Source: Rhodospirillales bacterium 69-11 (GTDB lineage Bacteria; Pseudomonadota; Alphaproteobacteria; Acetobacterales; Acetobacteraceae). Taken from it: a DNA stretch of 42,759 nt. The translations under genes were made by a program, and so were the position numbers. The DNA lies in NCBI GenBank assembly GCA_001898425.1, contig MKTV01000060.1, positions 154,154 through 196,912 on the forward strand, written 5' to 3'. Of this stretch, positions 1 to 7,028 are shown piece after piece (position 1 is the first letter of the stretch; each line of letters opens with the position of its first letter). The notes under the pieces are model-generated. The model saw nothing but the letters and a program-made list of their open reading frames with translations, ran no database searches and was not told the DNA's origin.

Positions 1-1386
1 CCCGGAGCTGTCGGTCAGGGCGAGATAGGCGCCCAGCATGATCACGCCGACATACATGAACCGCTCGAGCGGCGTGACCAGGGTCTGCGGCCAGTTGCTG
101 ATCCGCCCGAGCGCGAGACGCCACTTGCCGGTTTCGGCGACCCGCTCGTCCCACAGCGTCTTCCGCTGCGGCTCGAGCGCCAGCGCCTTCACCGTCTTCA
201 TGCCGACGATCGTCTCGCCCAGCGCCGCGGATTTCAGAGTCTCCGCGGTCAACACGCGCGAATAGACGGTCCGGATCGGCCGCAGGTAGGCAATGATGAT
301 CAGCGTGATCACCGTCGCACAGACCAGCACCACCCAGGCCAGCGTCGAATTGAGCCAGAACAGGAACGGCAGCAGCACGCACAGCGTGATCATGTCGAGG
401 AAGGTCGTCAGCAGCTTGCCCGTGATGAACTGCCGCACGACGTTGAGCTGCGACACCTTATACATCGTCTCGCCGGCCGGATGTCGCTCGAAGTAGTCGA
501 GCGGCAGACGCATCAGGCGCGAGAACACGTGCAGGCTCAGCTTGGTGTCGATGCGCGTGCCGATGACCAGGATGATCAGGCGCCGCGCGTAACCCAGCAA
601 CGTCTCATACAGGATCGCGATCGCCAGGATCGTGCTGATCAACGTCAGCGTCGAGTAGGAGTGGTGGGACAGCACCTTGTCGACCACCGTCATCACCAGC
701 ATCGGCGGCGCGATCGTCAGGAAGCTGATCGCGAGCGACGCGATGCCGATGTCCCGGAGCGACTTGCGCTCCTGCAGCACCAGGCCGAACAGCCAGCCCA
801 GCGAGAACGGCGGGTCCGTTTCGGCATAGCCCCGCTGCGCCCGCAGCAGGATCGCCTCCCCGGTCCACACGTCCGACAGGCGCATCTCGTCGACCGGCAG
901 CGGCGCCTCCGCCTCCGGCAGCCGCGGGTCCTTCAGCAGGACCACCTTGTGTTCGCTGTTGGCGCCGACCAGGAGCCCGGCCGTGCCGTCGGTGAACAGC
1001 AGCACCACCGGCCCGGTGTTCTGGAACGACATCAGATGCCGCCAGCGCAACCGCACCGCACGCGCCCACATTCCCGAGTTCTGCGCCCAGGCCGAGAGCG
1101 AGGCCGCGGACGGGGACTTCTCACCGGCTTCCAGACGGTACTCGCCGGGATCAAGCTCCATCCCGTAGTAACGGCCCGCCATCATCATGGCGAGGAGTCG
1201 CGGGTGGATCGGCTGGTCCCGTCCGGGTCCGCCACTCGACGACGCACCGACACCCGCGCCGCCGGATTGCGCAGCCGCAGGTTGGCGGGCCGGCCCGAGC
1301 GGGCCGGTGATGTGTCCGTCAGATATATCCACGAGCAACCCCTTTTGCGGGCTCACGGCCACCATAGCTCGTGCGCCCAGGTCCAT
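1..1386 (-). CDS. Type I secretion ABC transporter with C39-like domain, 3' end beyond window
   Basis: The first 462 codons of an exporter ABC protein are visible; the ATPase domain lies off the left edge. After a flexible Gly/Ala/Ser-rich N-terminus, residues about 60-155 look like a C39-type peptidase fold (HPRLLAMMMAGRYYG ... GPVVLLFTDGTAGLLVG). The position where active C39 peptidases carry the catalytic Cys has none, so it is probably a C39-like domain (CLD) that recognises substrate without cutting it, as in HlyB/LapB-type transporters. From about residue 205 there is a type 1 ABC membrane domain, with hydrophobic helices and the typical ALGETIVGMKTVKALALE coupling region. The ATG at 1386 keeps frame with the domain; a second ATG at 1365 is equally possible because neither has a strong Shine-Dalgarno. 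It is divergent from tldD. Cargo cannot be read from this fragment. Confidence 0.85.
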   Translation of the reverse strand, partial: MDLGARAMVAVSPQKGLLVDISDGHITGPLGPARQPAAAQSGGAGVGASSSGGPGRDQPIHPRLLAMMMAGRYYGMELDPGEYRLEAGEKSPSAASLSAWAQNSGMWARAVRLRWRHLMSFQNTGPVVLLFTDGTAGLLVGANSEHKVVLLKDPRLPEAEAPLPVDEMRLSDVWTGEAILLRAQRGYAETDPPFSLGWLFGLVLQERKSLRDIGIASLAISFLTIAPPMLVMTVVDKVLSHHSYSTLTLISTILAIAILYETLLGYARRLIILVIGTRIDTKLSLHVFSRLMRLPLDYFERHPAGETMYKVSQLNVVRQFITGKLLTTFLDMITLCVLLPFLFWLNSTLAWVVLVCATVITLIIIAYLRPIRTVYSRVLTAETLKSAALGETIVGMKTVKALALEPQRKTLWDERVAETGKWRLALGRISNWPQTLVTPLERFMYVGVIMLGAYLALTDSSG

Positions 1387-1899
1387 CGGCTCGGCGAGCC
1401 CCCGTCCGGGCAACCGGAAAGCTATTGGGGGGCCGCATCATTCGGCCACCTCTTCCAGGGGCCGCGCCATCACAATCGAGTATGACAACCCGACAACCCG
1501 AATTCCAACAGAATCTTGATTTCAAGAGTGCAATCACGTCAGCCCTTGTTACAGGGAGGACATCTGGCGCACGCCAGCGTGCGTGCGGCTTATGCCACAC
1601 CAAACCCCCACGGCAACAGTGAACTGCGCAACCCACACCGCGCGCACAGGACAACCCCGAACCGCCGCCCGACCGACGACCTGCGGCCGCCGCCCGCGCC
1701 CATCCCCAAAGCTCGCCATGGCGCGGCAGCCCACGCCCACATACACTCCCCACGCGATATACTCCGACTGGGCCCTCCTCCTGGGACCGCCCGTTCGGCA
1801 CTCACCCTCGTCGCGCCCACCCGGCATCCCATACGGCTGGCGCAGCCCGCATCTCCTCCCCATCTCGCAGGGACCGCGCGCCCAGGAATGGATCGTTTC
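1387..1899. promoter_or_regulatory. Divergent intergenic region between ABC transporter and tldD
   Basis: These 513 bases contain no convincing gene; open frames here lack coding character and run into tldD only as an improbable N-terminal extension. The part around 1470-1560 is visibly more AT-rich than the genes and is the likely site of both divergent promoters. A 14-base palindrome, TCTTGATTTCAAGA (two 6-base arms around TT), lies at 1514-1527 and could be an operator. No regulator-specific consensus was recognised. Confidence 0.4.
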
Positions 1900-3339
1900 A
1901 TGACCCCTCTCGCCACCACCGACGCCCTGTTCTTCGAGCAAGCCGGCAGCACACTAGACCGCGCCGCCGCCGAGCGGATCGTGGCCGAGGCATTGCGGGC
2001 CGGAGATGACGGGGAGCTGTTCCTCGAGTATCGCGAGAGCGAGCACATCAGCCTCGACGACGGACGGATCCGCAGCGCCGGCTTCGACACGACGCTGGGA
2101 TTCGGGTTGCGGGTCGTCGCCGGGGAGGCGACGGGCTACGCCCATGCGGGCGAAATCTCGGAAGCCGCACTCCGCCGTGCGGCCGAGAGTGTCGCGGCGG
2201 TGGCGACCGGTCATGCCGGTTCGGCCGCCGAACCGCCCCGCGCCACCAATCGCCGACTGTACTCGGACGCCAACCCGCTGCCCGGCATCCCGTTCGCGAC
2301 CCGCACGGCGCTGCTGTCCGAGATCGACGCTTATGCGCGTGCCAAGGACGGTCGGGTCAAACAGGTAATGGCCTCGCTGACTGGCGAGTGGCAGGCCGTG
2401 CAGATCGTGCGCGCCGATGGGGTGCGCGTTGCCGACCTGCGCCCGCTGGTGCGGCTGAACGTCGCCGTCATCGTGGAATCGAACGGCCGCCGGGAGACGG
2501 GCAGCTTCGGCACCGGCGGTCGTTTCTCCTACGACGGCGTGGTCCAGCCCGAGATCTGGCAGGGTGCGGTGGCCGAAGCATTGCGCCAGGCGCTCGTCAG
2601 CCTCGACAGCCGCGCGGCTCCCGCCGGCGAGATGGAGGTGGTGCTGGGCGCCGGCTGGCCAGGCATCCTCCTGCACGAGGCCATCGGCCACGGCCTCGAA
2701 GGTGATTTCAATCGCAAGCGCACCTCGGCCTTCGCCGGCCTGCTCGGCCAGCAGATCGCCGCCCGCGGCGTCACGGTGGTCGACGATGGTACCATGCCGG
2801 ACCGGCGTGGCAGCCTCACCGTCGACGACGAGGGCACCCCGTCCTCCCGCACCGTGCTGATCGAGGACGGCATGCTGGTGGGCTTCATGCAAGACCGGCT
2901 GAACGCCCGCCTGATGAACACCGCGAGCACCGGGAACGGCCGCCGGCAGTCCTATGCATATGCGCCCATGCCCCGCATGACGAACACCGTCATGCTGGGG
3001 GGCGCGCACACGCCGGACGAGATGATCTCTTCGGTCAAGCGTGGCCTGTACGCGGTGAATTTCGGCGGCGGCCAGGTCGACATCACCTCCGGCAAGTTCG
3101 TCTTCTCGGCGAGCGAGGCCTACCTGATCGAGGACGGCAAGGTCGGTGCGCCGGTGAAGGGTGCGACCCTGATCGGCAACGGGCCGGACGCGCTGCGCCG
3201 TGTGACGATGGTCGGCAACGACATGGCGCTCGATCCCGGGATCGGCACTTGCGGCAAGAGCGGCCAGGGCGTTCCCGTAGGCGTCGGCCAGCCGACCCTC
3301 AAATTGTCCGGGCTGACGGTCGGCGGCACGGCGGCCTGA
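1900..3339 (+). CDS. tldD: TldD-family metalloprotease
   Basis: 479 residues, normal for TldD. TldD pairs with TldE (PmbA) to form a zinc protease that trims unfolded peptides; the known roles are removal of the microcin B17 leader and degradation of CcdA. The zinc motif HEAIGH is at residues 259-264, followed by GLEGDFNRK, and the family's C-terminal Gly-rich block with CGKSGQGVPVGVGQP is present. I chose the ATG at 1900: an AGGA lies 12 bases upstream of it, whereas the ATG at 1888 abuts that AGGA with no spacer. No pmbA/tldE is visible in the window, so a partner must be elsewhere. The repeat-peptide gene starts 226 bases downstream on the same strand. This may be the housekeeping copy, in which case the proximity to a possible peptide substrate is suggestive only. 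Confidence 0.93.
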   Translation: MTPLATTDALFFEQAGSTLDRAAAERIVAEALRAGDDGELFLEYRESEHISLDDGRIRSAGFDTTLGFGLRVVAGEATGYAHAGEISEAALRRAAESVAAVATGHAGSAAEPPRATNRRLYSDANPLPGIPFATRTALLSEIDAYARAKDGRVKQVMASLTGEWQAVQIVRADGVRVADLRPLVRLNVAVIVESNGRRETGSFGTGGRFSYDGVVQPEIWQGAVAEALRQALVSLDSRAAPAGEMEVVLGAGWPGILLHEAIGHGLEGDFNRKRTSAFAGLLGQQIAARGVTVVDDGTMPDRRGSLTVDDEGTPSSRTVLIEDGMLVGFMQDRLNARLMNTASTGNGRRQSYAYAPMPRMTNTVMLGGAHTPDEMISSVKRGLYAVNFGGGQVDITSGKFVFSASEAYLIEDGKVGAPVKGATLIGNGPDALRRVTMVGNDMALDPGIGTCGKSGQGVPVGVGQPTLKLSGLTVGGTAA

Positions 3340-3565
3340 CGCCTGCACCGGCCCGAATCGCCGGGCCGGCACGTGCAAACCGTGCAAAACCCGGCGAATT
3401 GGCGCTAAGATGTGGGCAAGATGAGTCGGCGAGCCAACACGCCGAACACAGGCGCGTGCGCTTCGCTGTTTTGACGAAAAAATGATGATCTATCAACGGT
3501 CTCCAACGGGCCCGGTGTAATCCTGCGTCTCGAGATCACACCCCGAGACTGCGAGGACAACGGAC

Positions 3566-4051
3566 ATGCGCGTTTCCAAGGCCCTTCCCTGCGATACCGC
3601 CGTGACGATCGCCAAGGCCGAAAAAGTTCGCCTCGGCGCCTTCGCTCCCACGCTCCCGCAGCCGGATGCCACCAAGGTCCGCCTTGGCGCCTTCGCCCCC
3701 ACGCTCCCGCAGCCGGATGCCACCAAGGTGCGTCTCGGTGCCTTCGCTCCCACGCTCCCGCAGCCGGATGCCACCAAGGTTCGCCTCGGCGCCTTCGCCC
3801 CCACCCTGCCGCAGCCGGACGCCACCAAGGTTCGCCTCGGCGCCTTCGCCCCCACCCTGCCGCAGCCGGACGCCACCAAGGTCCGTCTCGGCGCCTTCGC
3901 CCCCACCCTGCCGCAGCCCGACGCCACCAAGGTCCGCCTCGGCGCCTTCGCGCCCACGCTGCCGCAGCCGGATGCCACCAAGGTCCGCCTCGGTGCCTTC
4001 GCCCCCACCCTGCCGCAGCCGGATGCCACCAAGGTCCGTGGCGATCGCTGA
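3566..4051 (+). CDS. Repeat peptide: leader plus eight identical 17-residue units
   Basis: 161 residues: a 20-residue leader (MRVSKALPCDTAVTIAKAEK), eight perfect copies of VRLGAFAPTLPQPDATK, then VRGDR and stop. A GAGGACAACGGAC stretch precedes the ATG. All differences between the DNA repeats fall at third codon positions of this frame (nine of the 17 codons vary: Val1, Arg2, Leu3, Gly4, Ala7, Thr9, Leu10, Pro13, Asp14) and none changes an amino acid, which identifies the strand and frame and implies purifying selection on the peptide. Each unit ends in Lys and has three Pro; the only Cys is in the leader. There is no signal peptide or membrane segment. The family is not one I recognise. It could be a multi-core precursor of a processed peptide, or a repetitive binding or structural protein. 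It lies between tldD and a DUF6065-like gene, all on the same strand. Confidence 0.85.
   Translation: MRVSKALPCDTAVTIAKAEKVRLGAFAPTLPQPDATKVRLGAFAPTLPQPDATKVRLGAFAPTLPQPDATKVRLGAFAPTLPQPDATKVRLGAFAPTLPQPDATKVRLGAFAPTLPQPDATKVRLGAFAPTLPQPDATKVRLGAFAPTLPQPDATKVRGDR
3626..4033 (+). repeat. Eight tandem 51-bp coding repeats
   Basis: Eight contiguous 51-base units without spacers, each encoding VRLGAFAPTLPQPDATK. Units 4 and 5 are identical in DNA, pointing to a recent duplication; the others differ by synonymous changes. Units 1-3 mostly use CTC for Leu10 and ACG for Thr9, while units 4-6 and 8 use CTG and ACC, so at least two repeat lineages are present. Because 51 is a multiple of three, unit gain or loss would not shift the frame. 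Confidence 0.97.
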
Positions 4052-4129
4052 ACTCCCTCGACCCGAACACCAAACCGGCGTGAGATGCGGGGCGAGCGCC
4101 GCTCGCCCACCATGATGCGGGAGAACCCA

Positions 4130-4933
4130 ATGGCCGGATTGGAAAACCTGCTCGACGGTGCGGAGCAGGATGGGCAGGAATCGGCCCTCGTCAGCTTCTA
4201 CCGCATGATCCCGTCCGCGCGGCTTCCGTTGCGCGCGGACCGGTCGGCCGCCGGGTCGCTCCCGACCCGCGCCTTCCGCTACTGCGAGCCCGTCACCGCG
4301 GCCTCCGCCTTCGGCTACTACGTCTTCGCGCCGATGAACTTCAGCCTGCTCTGGGACGGCACCGACGTGATGTGGCGATGGGAGGGGGAGCCGGAGTGGC
4401 AGCCCCTCACGGCCACGCTGTTCCCCGGATTCGCCGACCAGTTCGACGCCGCCGCGCCGCCCGCGGTGCAGGGCTGGTCGCCCCCCTTCCTCGCCGCGCT
4501 CCAGGAACCCGGGCTCGTGCAGATGTGGACCGGCTACGTGGTCCGCACCCGGCCCGGCTGGAGCCTGCTCGTGCGCCCGCCCGCCAACCTGCCGCGCCGC
4601 TCCGGCTTCGAGCCCTACGAAGGCATCGTGGAGACCGACCGCTGGTTCGGCCCGCTCTCGATGAACTTCCGCCTGACCAAGACGGACACGCCCATCGAGA
4701 TCCAGACGGAACTCCCGCTGTTGCAGGTGCAGCCCATGCCGCGCTTCGCGTATGAGGATCGCACCCTGAACCAGTACGAGATGATCCCGGAACTTGGGCA
4801 GCTCTCCGCGGCGGAGTGGGAGAGCTACCACGATACGGTGGTCGCCCCGCATCTCCAGCCGGTGCGCACCCGTGGCCAGTACGCCGCCGCCGCGCGGAAG
4901 AGACGCGCCGGCGATCAGGGGCGGGAGAGCTGA
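4130..4933 (+). CDS. DUF6065-like protein of unknown function
   Basis: 267 residues from the ATG at 4130, which has GGGAG six bases upstream; earlier in-frame ATGs at 4112 and 4115 lack this. The protein is soluble-looking, rich in aromatic residues, with no signal peptide, membrane helix or familiar catalytic motif. Recognisable stretches include FYRMIPSARLPLRADRSAAG near the N-terminus, the FRYCEPVTAAS and FGYYVFAPMNFSLLWDG segments, then VRTRPGWSLLVRPPANLPR and YEGIVETDRWFGPLSMNFRLT. The overall pattern reminds me of the DUF6065 family; that assignment is from memory and should be treated as tentative. It begins 78 bases after the repeat-peptide stop and may be cotranscribed with it, so it could act on or bind that peptide. 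A role unrelated to the peptide is equally possible. Confidence 0.7.
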   Translation: MAGLENLLDGAEQDGQESALVSFYRMIPSARLPLRADRSAAGSLPTRAFRYCEPVTAASAFGYYVFAPMNFSLLWDGTDVMWRWEGEPEWQPLTATLFPGFADQFDAAAPPAVQGWSPPFLAALQEPGLVQMWTGYVVRTRPGWSLLVRPPANLPRRSGFEPYEGIVETDRWFGPLSMNFRLTKTDTPIEIQTELPLLQVQPMPRFAYEDRTLNQYEMIPELGQLSAAEWESYHDTVVAPHLQPVRTRGQYAAAARKRRAGDQGRES

Positions 4934-4992
4934 TCCCACCGCTGCGCCGCCGCGGCTGACGCCCCGCCGGGCTTCTGCTACAGGCCCCGCGC

Positions 4993-5880
4993 ATGAGCCG
5001 TGGTGAGCGCATCGCCCTGGGTACGGTCGTACTTGGGGTTCTCGTCCTGGGACTGAAGACCGCGGGCTGGTGGCTCACCGGCAGCGTCGCACTGTATTCC
5101 GACGCGCTCGAGAGCACGGTGAACGTCGCCGCCAGCCTGATCGCGCTGGGCGCGCTGCGGCTCGCGGCCAAGCCCGCCGACGCAAACCATCCCTACGGCC
5201 ATGACAAGGCGGAATTCTTCGCCGCGGTGATCGAGGGCGTGCTGATCATCATCGCCGCCATGTCGATCTTCCATCAGGCCTGGCTGTCCTTCCGTGCACC
5301 ACGCCCGCTCGACATGCCCGCGGTCGGCCTCGCGCTGAACGGGCTCGCCACCGTGCTCAACGCGATCTGGGCCGTCGTGCTCGAGCGCGCGGGACGCAAG
5401 CTGCGCTCCCCCGCCCTGGTCGCCGACGGGCGTCACCTGCTGTCGGACGTCGTGACCTCGGTCGGCGTGGCCTTCGGAGTCGGGCTCGCCGTGGTCACCG
5501 GCGTTCTGATCCTGGACCCGATCGCCGCCGCGGCCACGGGCGTGTACGTGCTCTGGTCCGGGCTCTCCATGGTGTCGAGCTCCGTGGGCGGGCTGATGGA
5601 CGCCGCGCCCGAGGCGCCGGTGGTGAGCCGCGTCCGCGAGCTGGTGGCCGAGAGCGCGGAAGGCGCGATCGAGGCGCATGACCTGCGGATGCGCCATGCC
5701 GGGCGGCTCACCTTTCTCGAGTTCCATCTCGTCGTGCCGGGCGCCATGAGCGTTGCCGAAGCCCACCAGATCTGTGACCGCATCGAAGACACGCTGCGCA
5801 GCGAGATGTCACATCTGATGATCACCATCCACGTCGAGCCCGAGGAGAAGGCGAAGCAGCACGGCGTACCCGTGCTGTGA
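4993..5880 (+). CDS. Cation diffusion facilitator (CDF) metal transporter, FieF-like
   Basis: 295 residues forming a CDF carrier that exports divalent metals (Zn, Fe, Mn or Co) against proton influx in the inner membrane. Family signatures are the membrane-helix-2 motif LYSDALEST (Asp37), the loop HPYGHDKAE, and the helix-5 motif ADGRHLLSDVVTS with the His/Asp metal pair. Six membrane segments are followed by a cytosolic domain of about 85 residues with conserved His (FLEFHLVVPG ... HLMITIHVEP). Metal choice cannot be read from the sequence. It precedes the adenosyltransferase gene by 34 bases and may be cotranscribed with it, though the two functions are not obviously related. Confidence 0.93.
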   Translation: MSRGERIALGTVVLGVLVLGLKTAGWWLTGSVALYSDALESTVNVAASLIALGALRLAAKPADANHPYGHDKAEFFAAVIEGVLIIIAAMSIFHQAWLSFRAPRPLDMPAVGLALNGLATVLNAIWAVVLERAGRKLRSPALVADGRHLLSDVVTSVGVAFGVGLAVVTGVLILDPIAAAATGVYVLWSGLSMVSSSVGGLMDAAPEAPVVSRVRELVAESAEGAIEAHDLRMRHAGRLTFLEFHLVVPGAMSVAEAHQICDRIEDTLRSEMSHLMITIHVEPEEKAKQHGVPVL

Positions 5881-5914
5881 CGCGCGGCATCGCCTCGGGC
5901 CGGGAGACACATGC

Positions 5915-6460
5915 ATGATCCGAATCGACCGGGTGACCACGAAGGGCGGGGATGGCGGCCAGACCTCGCTGGGGGACGGCACCCGCGTGCGCAAGGACGA
6001 CGCGCGGGTCGACGCGATCGGCGCAGTGGACGAGGCGAACGCCGCCATCGGTCTGCTGCGCCTCCACTGCGACGGTGACGCCGACGCGATGCTCGGGCGC
6101 ATCCAGAACGACCTCTTCGACCTCGGCGCAGACCTTTGCGTGCCGGGTGAGGCCGGCGACCGTCTTCGCCTCACCGCGGCGCCAACCGCGCGGCTGGAAG
6201 CCGAGATCGCCGCGATGAACGCCGACCTGCCGGCGCTGCGGAGCTTCGTGCTGCCGGGGGGCACGCCCGGCGCCGCGCACGCCCATATGGCGCGCACGAT
6301 CGCGCGCCGTGCCGAACGCGCGGTGGCCGCGCTGGAGGGGGTGAATGGCGAGCTGCTCCGCTACCTCAACCGCCTGTCCGACCACCTCTTCGTCCTGGGC
6401 CGCCGGCTGAACGGGAACGGCCGGAACGACGTGACCTGGGTGCCCGGCGCGAACCGCTGA
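5915..6460 (+). CDS. Cob(I)alamin adenosyltransferase, PduO type
   Basis: 181 residues, usual length for the PduO-type ATP:corrinoid adenosyltransferase, which transfers the adenosyl group of ATP to Co(I) corrinoids to make coenzyme B12. The N-terminal ATP loop reads TTKGGDGGQTSLGDGTRVRKDD, followed by DAIGAVDEANAAIGLL. The C-terminal half holds FVLPGGTPGAAHAHMARTIARRAERAV and RYLNRLSDHLFVLGRRLN, both family hallmarks. No cobalamin riboswitch is apparent in the short upstream spacer, and no other B12 genes are in the window. The gene might be named cobO, pduO or yvqK-like depending on convention, so I leave the symbol empty. Confidence 0.93.
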   Translation: MIRIDRVTTKGGDGGQTSLGDGTRVRKDDARVDAIGAVDEANAAIGLLRLHCDGDADAMLGRIQNDLFDLGADLCVPGEAGDRLRLTAAPTARLEAEIAAMNADLPALRSFVLPGGTPGAAHAHMARTIARRAERAVAALEGVNGELLRYLNRLSDHLFVLGRRLNGNGRNDVTWVPGANR

Positions 6461-6511
6461 CGCCTGCGCTTTGCGCGGGAGAAAACCGCGAACGGGCGCG
6501 CGCGGCGGCAG

Positions 6512-6522
6512 CGGCCGTTAAC
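6512..6522 (+). promoter_or_regulatory. CGGYCGTTAAC motif upstream of the FlaG-like gene
   Basis: The sequence CGGCCGTTAAC ends 78 bases before the ATG at 6601. The flagellin gene has CGGTCGTTAAC ending exactly 78 bases before its own ATG (15212-15222, minus strand). GTTAAC resembles a CtrA half-site (TTAACC), but the full TTAA-N7-TTAA arrangement is absent, so the binding factor is unknown. Here the core is part of a longer perfect palindrome, CCGTTAACGG, at 6515-6524. Confidence 0.4.
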
Positions 6523-6600
6523 GGAGTCTTAGGACAGTTCGATTACTGAAGCAGGCTGTCTCAGGCACCAGGACGGTGCAGCGTTCGCGGTGAATCCGCC

Positions 6601-7023
6601 ATGCCCAACGAACTGTCGATCCAGGGCGTCAAGCCCATCGGTGCTGCGGGAGATACGACCACCGACTCGAAGTCCGATCCACGGACCTTCTCCCCCGAAC
6701 CGCCGCCGGCGATGGCGCCGCAACCCATCGTCAACCCGTCCCTGCGCCTGGATGCCGCTCTCGGTCTCGTCGTCATCGAGTTCCGGGACGATGGCGGCGC
6801 GATCACGAGCTCGATCCCAAGCCAGCGTCAACTCGATGCCTATCGCGCCCACACCCAAGCGCCCCCGGCGCCGGACCATTCGAGCGCGCCGCAGGCGCAG
6901 ACCACCGACCGGCCGGCGACACGGGCCGGACCGGCACGGGAGCCGACCCCCGCGCCCGAGGAGAGAAGCGGCAGTGACGCGACCGCGGCGCCTCCGCCGG
7001 TCTCCCCGGGTCGGCGGACCTGA
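6601..7023 (+). CDS. FlaG-like small protein
   Basis: 140 residues. A folded segment at about residues 45-82 (NPSLRLDAALGLVVIEFRDDGGAITSSIPSQRQLDAYR) matches the pattern of FlaG proteins: two strands, a D-x-x-G turn, then an IPSxxxL motif. The flanks are low-complexity Pro/Ala/Thr-rich. FlaG proteins influence flagellar filament length and sit near flagellin genes; here the gene is about 7 kb from the flagellin but shares an upstream motif with it. Its start has no strong Shine-Dalgarno. The next gene, a glycosyltransferase, begins five bases after its stop, implying a two-gene operon. The FlaG assignment rests on a short motif and is not certain. Confidence 0.6.
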   Translation: MPNELSIQGVKPIGAAGDTTTDSKSDPRTFSPEPPPAMAPQPIVNPSLRLDAALGLVVIEFRDDGGAITSSIPSQRQLDAYRAHTQAPPAPDHSSAPQAQTTDRPATRAGPAREPTPAPEERSGSDATAAPPPVSPGRRT

Positions 7024-7028
7024 CCACG

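Noticed and set aside
1516-1899. N-terminal extension of TldD
   Set aside because: The extension has random composition, no ribosome site and no TldD similarity; TldD homology begins at about 1900.
3626-4033. CRISPR-like array
   Set aside because: Units are contiguous and 51 bp long with no unique spacers; third-position variation shows coding repeats.
3405-4130. Long repeat-containing frames on the minus strand and in a second plus frame across the repeat region
   Set aside because: The 51-bp period keeps all frames open. In those frames the unit-to-unit differences change amino acids, whereas in the 3566 frame they are all silent.
5881-5914. Cobalamin riboswitch before the adenosyltransferase gene
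   Set aside because: The spacer is only 34 bases, too short for the aptamer, and no B12-box was seen.
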